Shown: positions 45,401-53,825 of the stretch, piece after piece
Numbering within the stretch: the first letter of the stretch is position 1
How the letters are laid out: the number at the start of each line of letters is the position of its first letter
NCBI RefSeq assembly: GCF_003319185.1
Contig: NZ_QOHJ01000002.1
Location: 124,001 to 188,000 of the forward strand
DNA length: 64,000 nucleotides
From: Blastococcus sp. TF02A-30
GTDB taxonomy: Bacteria > Actinomycetota > Actinomycetes > Mycobacteriales > Geodermatophilaceae
Reading direction: 5' to 3'
The notes under the pieces: generated by a model
Seen by the model: the letters and a program-made list of their open reading frames with translations, nothing else
Told to the model about the DNA's origin: nothing
The model's database searches: none
Translations under genes and position numbers: made by a program

Positions 45401-48400
45401 CGACCTCTACCGCGCGCTGGCATGGGCAGGCGTTGTCCGTGACCAGCTGGGTGGTGCCGTCCCACCCGTCGTGGCGGAGAAGGTGATGGCCCCCAGCCTG
45501 ACCTCGGCGGAACTCACCGATCTGATCGAGCGTTGGTCGGCGGCCCTCCAGGCCGTCCTCGGCTTGTTCGTCGAGGCTCGCGCCCGGGAGATGCGCGAGG
45601 TCTTCGCCGCCGACCTCGAAGAGGCGGAGCAGGTGCTCGACGAGATGGTCGAGCGTGCGGCTCCCGACATCGAGGACTGGGTCCAGTACACGACGCTGAC
45701 GGAGTGGTTCGCCGGGCAGGGGCTGGGGGGCGTCGTGGCCGAGCTCGTCGCCTCGACCACGCCCGCCGCGGACGTTCCCCTCGCGATCGAGCGCGCTGCA
45801 CTCATGGCATGGGTGGACGCGACCGTGCGCGCCGACGACCGCCTTGCGCGCTACCGGTCCGCCGATCGCGACGCCCTCGTCGAGGACTTCCGCGTGTTGG
45901 ACCGCCGGCAGGTGGACGACCGGTACGCCGCCGTCGTGTCCCAGTGCGCGGCCCGGCGTCCCACGTCGAACGGCAGCAAGGCCGCGCAGGTCATCACCCG
46001 CGAGGCGGCGAAGAAGACGCGCCACAAGCCGATCCGGCAGCTCCTCGCCGAGACGTCATCGCTGGTCCAGGACCTGAAGCCCTGCTTCATGATGAGTCCG
46101 CTGTCGGTGTCCCAGTTCCTGCCGGCCGACATGCGCTTCGACGTCGTCATCTTCGACGAGGCGTCGCAGGTGTTGCCGTGGGACGCCGTCAACTGCATCT
46201 ACCGCGGTGAGGCACTCATCGTGGCCGGTGACGTGAACCAGCTCGAGCCCACGGCGTTCTTCGCAGCGTCGACGGACAGCGAGGACTTCAACGAGGACGA
46301 CGAGGAGGCCACCGACTCCTTCGAGTCGCTCCTGCTCCTCGCCAAAGCCTCGGGCGCGCTGCCGAACCTGCCGCTGCTCTGGCACTACCGGAGCCAGCAC
46401 GAGTCGCTGATCAGCTACTCCAACCTCCGGATCTACGAGGGAGACCTGCACACCTTCCCCGGGGCCACGTTCGAGGCGCCCGACCTCGGAGTCGAGAGCT
46501 TCGTCGTCGATGGCGTCTACAACCGCGGCACGACACGGGACAACCCGATCGAGGCCGAGCACGTCGTCGAGCGGGTGCTGCACCACGCGACGGCGCATCC
46601 GGATCTCTCGATCGGGGTCGTTGCCTTCAGCTCAGCGCAGGAGGACGCGGTACTGGCGGCCATGGAACGCCGGTCCGTCGAGGAGCCGGTGCTGGCCCGG
46701 CTGTTGAACGACCACGACCGACTGGACGGCTTCTTCGTCAAGAGCCTGGAGAATGTCCAGGGCGACGAGCGCGACGTCATCATCTTCACCATCGGCTACG
46801 GCCCCGACGAGGCCGGGAAGATGACCATGAACTTCGGGCCGCTCAACCGGAAGCGTGGATGGCGCCGCCTGAACGTTGCCGTGACCCGAGCCCGCCGCCG
46901 GGTGGAGGTGATCTCGTCCTTCCGCGCGGGACGGATCACGACGGAGGAGTTCCCCAGGCCGACCGACGACCAGAACGGCGTTCCGCACCTCAAGGCGTAT
47001 CTCGACTTCGCAGCCCGCGGCATGGCCGCGCTCGCCGTCGACGCTCGCGAGGGTGCGCCTGGTCCGGAGAGCCCGTTCGAGGAGGACGTCCTCGCGGTCG
47101 TGCGCGGGCTGGGCTACGAGGTCGACCCTCAGGTCGGCAGCGCCGGCTACCGCATCGACATGGCTGTGCGTCATCCGGACCGTCCGGGGGAGTACGTCCT
47201 CGCCATCGAGTGCGACGGCGCCATGTACCACTCGGCCAAGGCGGCTCGCGACCGCGACCGCCTCCGCCAGCAGGTGCTCGAGGGCCTGGGATGGCGGCTG
47301 CACCGAATCTGGGGCCTCAGTTGGGTCCGGGACCGTCGCGGCCAGGTGGAACGTCTCCGCACGGCGATCGAGGCCGCCGTCCGGGGTGAGACGCCCGCAG
47401 CCCGCCCGGTGGTCGAGGAGCCAGCGCCCGCGGTGGTCTTCGACGACATCGACTTCGACGCCAAGCCAGAGTGGGCCGTGGCCTACCCGACCCACTCGGC
47501 GTACGGCCGCACCCCCGAGGAGCGCACGTGGGCGGCTCCGGGCTCAGTCGAGGCCCGACCGGCCATGCGCACGTACTTCGAGCGCGTTCTGCGCATGGAG
47601 GCTCCCGTGCACCACGGCCGCCTGCTCGAGTGTTTCCGCAACGACTGGGAGGTGGGACGCGTCGGGTCCCTCATCCAGAAGAACATCGACATGGTGCTCT
47701 CCAAGGTCGTCGTCGACGGTCGGCGGATCATCCGGGATGCTGCCGATTTCCTGTCCCTGTCCGGGGCGGAGATGACCACGGTCCGGGTGCCGACGCACGA
47801 GGAGGGCATCCGCAAGGTCGGCTGGGTGCCGCCCGCGGAGCTGGATCTCGCGGTCCTCTTCCTCGTGCGGGACGCCAAGGTCATGGACGTCGCTGACCTC
47901 CTGACGGCTGTATCCCGCCTCTTCGGATGGCGGCGTCAGGGCGTGGACATCCAGGCGGCGCTCGCCGCGGCTGTCTCCCGGCTGGAGCAGGCTGGGACGT
48001 TGGTCAACGACGGAGGAGAGGTCCGGCTGGGCGCAGCCGACCCGCGGCTAGCCGCTGCGTCGCCGAAGCAAGGATCGGACACGCCGGTAGTCCAATCACC
48101 GACTTTCTCTTCCGGCAGCGACCGCATCGGATCGGACGAGGAGGGAGTGTTGCTCGCGGCCGCGACTCGCCTGCTCGGTGCGCGGAGCAAGACCGACGAG
48201 CAGACCTCGGCTCCGGCGTCCGGGCAGGGAACGAATCAGCCCACGAAGCGCGTGCGGAAGGCATTCGACCTCCGAGTTCGAACGGATCTCGCGTACGTGC
48301 GAGCAGCCTGCGGCTACGAGCCGGCTCACTTCACCGGTCGCGTCGTCGCACAGGGCGCACATCAGGCGGTCCGGGAACTGCTCGCTGACGACGATGCCCG

Positions 48401-48587
48401 CTTCAACTGGCGTCGCCTGGCGAAGAGCGGGTTGCTGCACAAGAGTCCGGCGGCGAGTGCCCTAGACCCGGAGTTCGCTGGCATGTTCTCGCAGCGAGAG
48501 CTGGCTGCCGCTCGGGAGCGCCTGCAGGCTCACGGTCCGGTGACCTCTGAGGTGGCAGCCGTCCTGCGGAAGGCCGGTTGGGCATGA
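42477..48587 (+). CDS. Giant helicase-nuclease (DUF4011-helicase-Vsr-like-DUF3320, Hhe type) with extra C-terminal module
   Basis: 2036 residues from GTG (VTRSSDRAGSTEAEVDL). N-terminal DUF4011-like region (about 15-200). SF1 helicase with motif I VMDGPPGTGKSQTIANIIVEL (about 320) and, after a long helical insertion, motif II VVIFDEASQVLPWDAV (about 1225). Then VAGDVNQLEPT, LLWHYRSQHESLISYSN, NVQGDERDVIIF and VAVTRARRRVEVIS. A Vsr/DUF559-like nuclease (about 1530-1625, IDMAVRHPDRPGEYVLAIECDGAMYHSAKAARDRDRLRQQVLEGLGWRLHRIW) is next, then a DUF3320-like part (about 1695-1765). The layout matches the single-gene Hhe defence family. Residues 1946-2020 align without gaps to the small protein encoded at 53489-53817. 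Confidence 0.92.
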   Translation: MTRSSDRAGSTEAEVDLGLPDALDRKLRRQIAEWRSALVAVDGRQRLIYFRHVQTASLEITAPHLDELLDLVTGGAAEVVSAEATKSDDDGGRLGAQRTKRPRIDVGNKTPEKLPGALRRLDQVSQSTYADRGFWSLYVGAGFLSWVDPDDKPVESPLLLVPVQLHREGDAGTWSLGPTDDDVVVNPALQLVMEQDYGISLPTPDADGVVIGDYLSEVVAAVAEQPTWSVVERAVLTNFSFHKEAIFRDLLNHEQQVLEHPMVQLLALGPDSPTGEQFHFDPVDPADVDKVVPPEQLLSILDADSSQRRCILAARDGRSFVMDGPPGTGKSQTIANIIVELIGSGRSVLFVSEKAAALDVVRNRLADQQLSPFLLELHSHAATRKQVAAELHRALTQSPRASTRFTEVERSALLQDRQQLTDHAEAMNEVRKALGRSLFDVLGRVAHLEDYRHVAVPVSASWADLDDSTLAAILERAPRLARAWEPVLQGDDYLWRDLAESATAQLDVEGMRRTAQRARDALVALRGRCAAVDEDLGMSFGGRQDDVQRRREVLALVEARPEGALVSWLSASEHDFPFLRERAEALQEHASEFREVSSRLLREAGERHAELDSDLAGDVASILDAGRMGWAPGEKTTASRSRELVQWLTELPQRLLEVNEMSQRLGGALGFGAENPTLSIAGRLADLAVLGDATTRPLAPWFNPTVHAALQESERVLSTLVTTMRERRVALEGVFTPAALELDLAGLTHRFREVHTGIRRWSGQARADRKQLKAVTVSGKASPDVLALLGEAAEWQRAERALDQGEVDHAARLGSYYRRGETDFGRLASAIDIARQAVRLAGEDLDIRALSSQLGADGEADPLLTTQGARLQTLIARLRSEAEEHVGRYAQTVMDMPLHRLAEWCQRGITAYEPGVQALEHVAGVTGRDVTAGEARNLLGVARLRDDASGRIFETYEADQERLGASYRGVDTAWDDLYRALAWAGVVRDQLGGAVPPVVAEKVMAPSLTSAELTDLIERWSAALQAVLGLFVEARAREMREVFAADLEEAEQVLDEMVERAAPDIEDWVQYTTLTEWFAGQGLGGVVAELVASTTPAADVPLAIERAALMAWVDATVRADDRLARYRSADRDALVEDFRVLDRRQVDDRYAAVVSQCAARRPTSNGSKAAQVITREAAKKTRHKPIRQLLAETSSLVQDLKPCFMMSPLSVSQFLPADMRFDVVIFDEASQVLPWDAVNCIYRGEALIVAGDVNQLEPTAFFAASTDSEDFNEDDEEATDSFESLLLLAKASGALPNLPLLWHYRSQHESLISYSNLRIYEGDLHTFPGATFEAPDLGVESFVVDGVYNRGTTRDNPIEAEHVVERVLHHATAHPDLSIGVVAFSSAQEDAVLAAMERRSVEEPVLARLLNDHDRLDGFFVKSLENVQGDERDVIIFTIGYGPDEAGKMTMNFGPLNRKRGWRRLNVAVTRARRRVEVISSFRAGRITTEEFPRPTDDQNGVPHLKAYLDFAARGMAALAVDAREGAPGPESPFEEDVLAVVRGLGYEVDPQVGSAGYRIDMAVRHPDRPGEYVLAIECDGAMYHSAKAARDRDRLRQQVLEGLGWRLHRIWGLSWVRDRRGQVERLRTAIEAAVRGETPAARPVVEEPAPAVVFDDIDFDAKPEWAVAYPTHSAYGRTPEERTWAAPGSVEARPAMRTYFERVLRMEAPVHHGRLLECFRNDWEVGRVGSLIQKNIDMVLSKVVVDGRRIIRDAADFLSLSGAEMTTVRVPTHEEGIRKVGWVPPAELDLAVLFLVRDAKVMDVADLLTAVSRLFGWRRQGVDIQAALAAAVSRLEQAGTLVNDGGEVRLGAADPRLAAASPKQGSDTPVVQSPTFSSGSDRIGSDEEGVLLAAATRLLGARSKTDEQTSAPASGQGTNQPTKRVRKAFDLRVRTDLAYVRAACGYEPAHFTGRVVAQGAHQAVRELLADDDARFNWRRLAKSGLLHKSPAASALDPEFAGMFSQRELAAARERLQAHGPVTSEVAAVLRKAGWA

Positions 48588-48772
48588 CAGCAACGGCCTT
48601 TCGCCACATGACCGAAGCGGTTGATTCAGCATCCGCTCTTGGAACACATCCGGTCTAAACGCCCCCGCCGATCGGGGTGATCGCGCTGCTCAGTGACCCG
48701 CTTTGTGTCGGTGCCTCCTGTCACCCTGCGGGCCACGTCGTCACGGGGGCGGTGTGGTTCACGGGGAGTGGC

Positions 48773-49438
48773 ATGAGCGAGCCGATCGGCGTCCAGGCGG
48801 GACGGGTCTGTCCCGGGTGCGGGTGGGAGGACTCCGTCCCGCTGCTGTGGGGGCTTCCGGACCCCGAGGCGATGCGGCTCGCGGAACGCGGGCAGGTCGC
48901 GCTCGGCGGCTGCCTGGTCATGGGCGAGGACCCCGCCTTCGCCTGCCGCAGCTGCGGGCTGCAGTGGGGGCGCGAGGAGGAGCCGACGGCGGACGAGCAG
49001 GAGCTGGCCGACCTGCTCGGCGTCCGCCACCTCGACGTCGTCCGAGCCCTCGGTGCCGGCTGGCGGCGGGAGAGCGTTCCCGACGAGACGGGCCACCGGC
49101 AGTGGTTCCTCAGCGGGGCACCGGCGCAGGTCGCTCTCGGCGTCGAGGGCCCGTGGTTCGTCCTGGCCCGCCCGCTGACCCGCTGGGCCGAGCCGCTCCA
49201 GCTCCAGCCGGCCGACCGGCAGCCGTTCACCCGGGACGACCTGCTCTACCTCCCCGAGGTCGTCGCCGAGGCCGCGGACGAGATCGCCGCCCGCCGACGG
49301 CGCTCGTTCCGCTGGTGCCGCACCTGCCGCCGGGTGCAGTCGCCCGAGTGGTTCACCGGTGCCGCCCGCTCGTGCCGCCGCTGCGAGGCGGCGGTTGACC
49401 GGTTCGACGCCGACGTGATGCGACTGGGTCATTCGTGA
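48773..49438 (+). CDS. Zinc-ribbon hypothetical protein
   Basis: 221 residues from ATG (MSEPIGVQAGRVCPGCGWEDSVP) with GGGGAG just upstream. Two zinc ribbons bracket the protein: CPGCG/CRSCG near the N-terminus and CRTC/CRRC near the C-terminus. Between them lies a region ending in PFTRDDLLYLPEVVAEAADEIAARRR. No enzyme motif recognised. It may bind nucleic acid. It lies in a short insulated position between the two helicase operons (185 bases after the giant gene, 110 before the NERD helicase). Confidence 0.75.
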   Translation: MSEPIGVQAGRVCPGCGWEDSVPLLWGLPDPEAMRLAERGQVALGGCLVMGEDPAFACRSCGLQWGREEEPTADEQELADLLGVRHLDVVRALGAGWRRESVPDETGHRQWFLSGAPAQVALGVEGPWFVLARPLTRWAEPLQLQPADRQPFTRDDLLYLPEVVAEAADEIAARRRRSFRWCRTCRRVQSPEWFTGAARSCRRCEAAVDRFDADVMRLGHS

Positions 49439-49547
49439 CCCGCGGGGAGGACACGGACCGCGGCGGTCCGGCACGCGTGGACCGCTGCTGCGATGCTGCG
49501 CCGACACACGGACCACGGGGGATGGGCATGACCGGATCGGTGCAGCG

Positions 49548-51185
49548 GTGACCGCGCGGCGGTTTCCGGACCAGCCGGTCTACGGCTCGTCGGCCGAGCA
49601 GCTCTTCGTCGAGGCGCTCCAGGAGAACCTGCCCGACGACGCCGTGCTCTTCTGTGGTCAGCGCTTCAGCGATCGCCAGCAGGACCGCGAGGCCGACGTC
49701 ATCGTCGCCTGGCCCGGTGTCGGCATCGCCGTCATCGAGATCAAGGGCGGCAGCGTCCACCTGCGCGAGGGGGAGTGGCGCCAGGTCGGCGGGGGCCTGG
49801 ACAAGGTCATCCACCCGGTCGACCAGGCCCGCATCTGCAAGTACCTGCTCCGCGGGTACCTCGACCGGCACCCGCGCTGGACGGCCAGCAACCCACGGCT
49901 CGTCCACCTCGTCGCGCTGCCCGCCACCACGCTGCCGGACGACTTCTTCGCGCCCGACCTGCCGCGGTGGATGGTCCTCGACAAGACCGACCTTCCGTTC
50001 GCCGCTTCCCGCGTCGAGGAGGCGTTGCGCAAGGTCGTCGACCAGCCGGATCCGCCCTTGCCGCAGGACGTCGACGACCTCGTCGACTGCCTCGCCGGCA
50101 CGACCATCCCGCAGCAGGACCTGCTGGCGGACCTCGCCGAGCGGGAGGCCGCCTGTGACCTGCTGACCCGCGACCAGGCCCGGGTGCTGGACCAGCTCGC
50201 CCTGCTGCCCCGCGTGGAGATCCGCGGGGGCGCAGGCTCGGGGAAGACCTGGCTGGCGGTCGAGAAGGCCCGCCGGCTCGCCGCCGAGGGCAAGCGGGTG
50301 GCGCTGATGTGCTACTCGCGGGGGCTCGCCGAGTTCCTCGTGCGGCGGGTCTCCACGCTGCGCCGCCGCGAGCGGCCGGCCTACGTGGGCACCTTCCACA
50401 ACCTCGGCATCGGCTGGGGCGTGCCGCCCGGTTCGGACGACGACAGCGGCTACTGGGAGGAGTTCCTGCCGGCCGAGATGGTGTCGATCGCCCAGGGCCT
50501 GCCCGAGGGGGAGCGGTTCGACGCGATCGTCATCGACGAGGCGCAGGACTTCGCGGAGAGCTGGTGGTCGGCGGTGCTCGCCGCGCTGCGCGACCCCGAG
50601 CACGGCTGCCTCTACGTCTTCGCCGACGAGGGGCAGCGGGTGTTCGCCCGCCAGGGTCGCCCCACGGTCGACCTGGTGCCGATCCCGCTCGACGAGAACC
50701 TGCGCAACACCAAACAGATCGCCGGCACCTTCTCCAGCCTGGCGCCGTCGCAGATGCGGATCCGCGGCCAGAGCGGCGTGCCGGTCCGGTTCGTGCCCTG
50801 CGCCACCGAGGACGCCGTCGGGACCGCGGACGACGTCGCCGACGCCCTGCTCGACGAGGGCTGGCCGCCGGAGTCGCTCGCCCTGCTGACCACCCACCGT
50901 CGGCACCCCGTCCAGGTCGAGCGGCAGGCCGAGGGCCAGGACGCCTACTGGGCCACCTACTGGGAGAACGACGACCTCTTCTACGGGCACGTCCTCGGCT
51001 TCAAGGGGCTGGAGCGGCCCGCCGTCGTGCTCGCCGTCAACGGCTTCCGCGACGAGGCCCGCGCCCGCGAGATGCTCTACGTCGGCCTCTCCCGCGCCCG
51101 CGACCTGCTGGTCGTGTGTGGCGATCCGGAGCTGATCCGCCGGGTCGGCGGCGAGGCGGTCGCCCGCCGCCTGACCTCCGCGTAG
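49548..51185 (+). CDS. NERD nuclease-UvrD/Rep-like helicase
   Basis: 545 residues, GTG start. The NERD domain (about 10-115) has the PD-(D/E)XK residues in EADVIVAWPGVGIAVIEIKGGSV. SF1 helicase follows: VEIRGGAGSGKTWLAVEKARRLA (about 226), AIVIDEAQDFAESWW (about 328), LDENLRNTKQIAGTF, GHVLGFKGLERPAVVLAV and EMLYVGLSRARDLLVVCG (about 511). NERD-helicase fusions are frequent in defence islands. It heads an operon in which the next three genes follow by 26 bases or overlap. Confidence 0.92.
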   Translation: MTARRFPDQPVYGSSAEQLFVEALQENLPDDAVLFCGQRFSDRQQDREADVIVAWPGVGIAVIEIKGGSVHLREGEWRQVGGGLDKVIHPVDQARICKYLLRGYLDRHPRWTASNPRLVHLVALPATTLPDDFFAPDLPRWMVLDKTDLPFAASRVEEALRKVVDQPDPPLPQDVDDLVDCLAGTTIPQQDLLADLAEREAACDLLTRDQARVLDQLALLPRVEIRGGAGSGKTWLAVEKARRLAAEGKRVALMCYSRGLAEFLVRRVSTLRRRERPAYVGTFHNLGIGWGVPPGSDDDSGYWEEFLPAEMVSIAQGLPEGERFDAIVIDEAQDFAESWWSAVLAALRDPEHGCLYVFADEGQRVFARQGRPTVDLVPIPLDENLRNTKQIAGTFSSLAPSQMRIRGQSGVPVRFVPCATEDAVGTADDVADALLDEGWPPESLALLTTHRRHPVQVERQAEGQDAYWATYWENDDLFYGHVLGFKGLERPAVVLAVNGFRDEARAREMLYVGLSRARDLLVVCGDPELIRRVGGEAVARRLTSA

Positions 51186-51211
51186 CCGAGATCCTGAGCA
51201 GAGGAGCAGTC

Positions 51212-52144
51212 TTGACCGACGCGGACATCACCTACGTCGCCTCGGACAACGCCGTCACGCGCCGCGAGCGGCGGCGCCAGTCGGCCTACCGCGAGCAGGT
51301 GCTCGGCCGTCCGGCCGGCGTCGACTGGATCGGACGCACCCTGGGCAACTACCTGCCAGCCGACGACCGCCTGAACAACTTCCTGAGCGCGGAGGCGGCC
51401 GAATACTCCGCAGCGCGTGCGGACGTGGTGCGCAGCGAGGGTGGCCAGCTCGAGCGGACCCGCCTGTTCACCAACATGCTCAGCTCGATGCCCCTGTGCT
51501 TCTCGGTGTTCGGCCACCTGCGGGCACATCCCACCGAGGCGGTCGCCGTGCTCGGTTCCATCCTGCAGCGGGACGTCGTCGGCTTGGACGACGTGGCCGT
51601 AGGACGGCGGCAGATCGCCGGGATCGAGTGCGAATGGGCGCCCGAAAGCGAGGACCATCTCCAGGACGGGACGGCTTTCGACGCAGTGGTCGTCGCCCGC
51701 CTCGACGACGGCCGTCGGCTGCTGGTCGCCGTCGAGTGCAAGTACATCGACGGCTTCAGCCTGGACCCGGAGAACGCCGAGAAGGACGCGAAGTACCGCC
51801 GGGCCTGCGAGGACTTCGGGATGACAGGCACCGCCTTCGACGCTCTGCGCGGGCACGCCACCCGCCAGCTGCTCCGGAACGTGCTCCTGACCGAGAGCGT
51901 CCGGCGCGGTGGCCGGTCCGGATCTGCGCAGTTCGACGAGGCGATCACCGTGGTGTTCGCTCGCGACGACGACCAAGTGGCGCACGCTGCAGTCACCGCC
52001 GTCGACCGCGAGCGCGGGAGCATGCCGACGGCCGTGACGTTCCTCGGGCACGGCGCCTTCGCGGACGCGGCGAGCGGTGTGCCCGGGCTCGCCAAGTGGG
52101 CCGGTCGGTTCCGACGGCGGTACGTGGGCCAGGCGGCCGGATGA
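51212..52144 (+). CDS. PD-(D/E)XK nuclease-like protein
   Basis: 310 residues from TTG, supported by GAGGAG six bases upstream; no ATG/GTG fits the spacing better. The C-terminal half contains GTAFDAVVVARLDDGRRLLVAVECKYIDGF (about 154-183), a D..ExK nuclease core as in PGN_0703-like proteins, followed by YRRACEDFGM and a helical ATRQLLRNVLLTESV. The N-terminal part (LNNFLSAEAAEYSAARADVVRSEGGQLERTRLFTNMLSSMPLCFSVFGHL) may be a specificity part. It overlaps the next gene by 4 bases. Confidence 0.82.
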   Translation: MTDADITYVASDNAVTRRERRRQSAYREQVLGRPAGVDWIGRTLGNYLPADDRLNNFLSAEAAEYSAARADVVRSEGGQLERTRLFTNMLSSMPLCFSVFGHLRAHPTEAVAVLGSILQRDVVGLDDVAVGRRQIAGIECEWAPESEDHLQDGTAFDAVVVARLDDGRRLLVAVECKYIDGFSLDPENAEKDAKYRRACEDFGMTGTAFDALRGHATRQLLRNVLLTESVRRGGRSGSAQFDEAITVVFARDDDQVAHAAVTAVDRERGSMPTAVTFLGHGAFADAASGVPGLAKWAGRFRRRYVGQAAG

Positions 52145-53514
52145 GCTCGCGGTCGGAGTCCTCGATCTGGGCGCTTCTCGAGGAGGCCGCAGCCACGCTG
52201 CCGGAGCCGTTCAGCCGAGCCTCGCTCATCTCGTGGGTCGAGCAGCGCCGGCCCGATGTCGAGACGTCGTCCATCAGCGTCCACATCCAGTACGCCACCG
52301 CCGGCGCCCCGAATCGGGACCGGCACCCGCTCGGCCGCCGGGCGCCCTTCCTGGAGCGGGTAGACCGCGGCCTCTACCGCCGACACCACGGCGGTGGAGG
52401 GAGGACTCCTCGAAGTGAGCGCCCGCCGGAGCAGGCGGTGCCGGCCGCTCCACTCACCGACGAGGCACGGGCGCGGACCGGCTCGGCGCGCGTCCTTCTG
52501 GTCGGTTGCTCGAACCGCAAGGCCTCAGGTCCTGCGCCGGCTCGGGAACTGTTCCAGGGCGATGGCTTCCGTCGCGCCCGCGACCGTGCTGTGCGGATGG
52601 GGGTCCCCTGGTTCGTGCTCAGTGCGAAGTACGGCCTGCTGCAAGCCGACGACGTCGTCGCGCCGTTCGACGTCTACCTCGCCGACCAGCCGGCGCCCTA
52701 CCGAGCGGCGTGGGGCGAGTGGGTGGCAGCCCAGCTCGCCATCGCGACGCCGCTGGCCGGGGTGACGGTCGAGGTGCACGCCGGCGACGCCTACTGCGCA
52801 CCACTGCGCGAGCCGCTGGGGCGGCTCGGGGCCACCGTCGCCGAACCGCTGGCCGGCCTCCGGCAGGGCGAACGGCTCGCCTGGCCGGGATACCGCGAAG
52901 GTGGGGAAGAAGGCGCAGACCCGGACCCCACGGGCGCCCCGGACATCGCGTTCCTGCTCGATCCGGCGAACGCGGGCAGCCCCTCGGAGTTCATCTCGGC
53001 CGGACCGGACAACCGCCGCACGCCTGGGCTCTACGCATGGTGGGTTGACCGCACGGGGGCGGCAGAGCTGTCGGCGGGTCTGGATCATCCGGTGCAGCCG
53101 GGGCTCCTCTACGTCGGTAAGGCTGGCGGTCACCGCCCGTCGGCCGAACCCTCCAGCAGCACCCTCTGGGGGCGTGTGCACGGCAACCATCTGCGCGGCA
53201 ACGTGCGAGGGTCGACGCTGCGCATGAGTCTGGCGGCGATCCTCGGCGCGGCCGGAGCGCCGGTCACCGAGGCCGACCTCACCGCCTGGATGCACGCTCA
53301 CCTACGGGTCGCGGTCCTGCCGGTGCCCAGTGAGCTGGTCGGACGGCTGGAGGATGACCTGGTGGGGCGCGCGGATCCGCCGCTCAATCTCGCCGGCGCG
53401 CCTCAGAGCGAGCCCCGTTCAGCGCTCTCCCGACTACGGGGTCTCCTGTCGCGCCCGTCCGCCCGCCGAGCCGCCCGCCGTGCCCCCGATGAGCCGTGCG
53501 TCGGCGGGCTCTGA
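52141..53514 (+). CDS. DUF6884 + GIY-YIG-like fusion protein
   Basis: 457 residues, ATG overlapping the previous stop. N-terminal winged-helix-like segment (about 1-75, IWALLEEAAATLPEPFSRASLISWVEQRRPDVETSSISVHIQYATA). DUF6884 core (about 117-225): VLLVGCSNRKASGPAPARELFQGDGFRRARDRAVRMGVPWFVLSAKYGLLQADDVVAPFDVYL. A C-terminal GIY-YIG-like domain (about 290-430) has GLYAWWV (GLY), GLLYVGKAG (YVG), an Arg in LWGRVHGNHL and a late Glu in LVGRLEDDLV. The combination of a predicted nucleotide/base-binding fold with a structure-specific nuclease is unusual. Confidence 0.82.
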   Translation: MSSRSESSIWALLEEAAATLPEPFSRASLISWVEQRRPDVETSSISVHIQYATAGAPNRDRHPLGRRAPFLERVDRGLYRRHHGGGGRTPRSERPPEQAVPAAPLTDEARARTGSARVLLVGCSNRKASGPAPARELFQGDGFRRARDRAVRMGVPWFVLSAKYGLLQADDVVAPFDVYLADQPAPYRAAWGEWVAAQLAIATPLAGVTVEVHAGDAYCAPLREPLGRLGATVAEPLAGLRQGERLAWPGYREGGEEGADPDPTGAPDIAFLLDPANAGSPSEFISAGPDNRRTPGLYAWWVDRTGAAELSAGLDHPVQPGLLYVGKAGGHRPSAEPSSSTLWGRVHGNHLRGNVRGSTLRMSLAAILGAAGAPVTEADLTAWMHAHLRVAVLPVPSELVGRLEDDLVGRADPPLNLAGAPQSEPRSALSRLRGLLSRPSARRAARRAPDEPCVGGL

Positions 53515-53817
53515 GTCGGCGTCGGACGACGTCCGCGCGTTCGACGCACGGATCCGCGGCGACGTCGCAGCCATGATCCGTGCCGGTTACCGGCCGACGA
53601 TCTTTCAGCGGACGGTGGCGGAGCACGGAGCAGTCGGAGCAGCGAAGCAACTACTCGCGGCCAGCACCCTCTCCGACGGCTTCCGCTGGCTTCGGGAGCA
53701 TCGCTGCTCCAGCACTCGGTGGAAGCGGCCGTCCTCGACGAAGCGTTCGCAGACTTGTTCAGCGAGCACGAGACGGACGTGGCCCGGCGCCGCCTTCACG
53801 ACGCCGGCCACGCCTGA
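53489..53817 (+). pseudogene. Stand-alone copy of the giant helicase's C-terminal module, frameshifted
   Basis: Starts MSRASAGSESASDDVRAFDARIRGDV, overlapping the previous gene by 26 bases. It is in frame to about 53703 (...STLSDGFRWLREHR). The continuation LLQHSVEAAVLDEAFADLFSEHETDVARRRLHDAGHA then lies in the -1 frame (53704-53817). Joined, it gives about 108 residues. A hand alignment without gaps to residues 1946-2020 of the giant protein shows 29 identities of 75. No slippery heptamer precedes the shift, so a one-base deletion or read error is likeliest. Unshifted, the product would end in a basic, unrelated tail. Confidence 0.8.
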
Positions 53818-53825
53818 GCGGACGG

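Noticed and set aside
53690-53710. Programmed -1 frameshifting to make the full small module
   Set aside because: No X-XXY-YYZ slippery heptamer or following hairpin is visible at the shift; mutation or sequence error is simpler.
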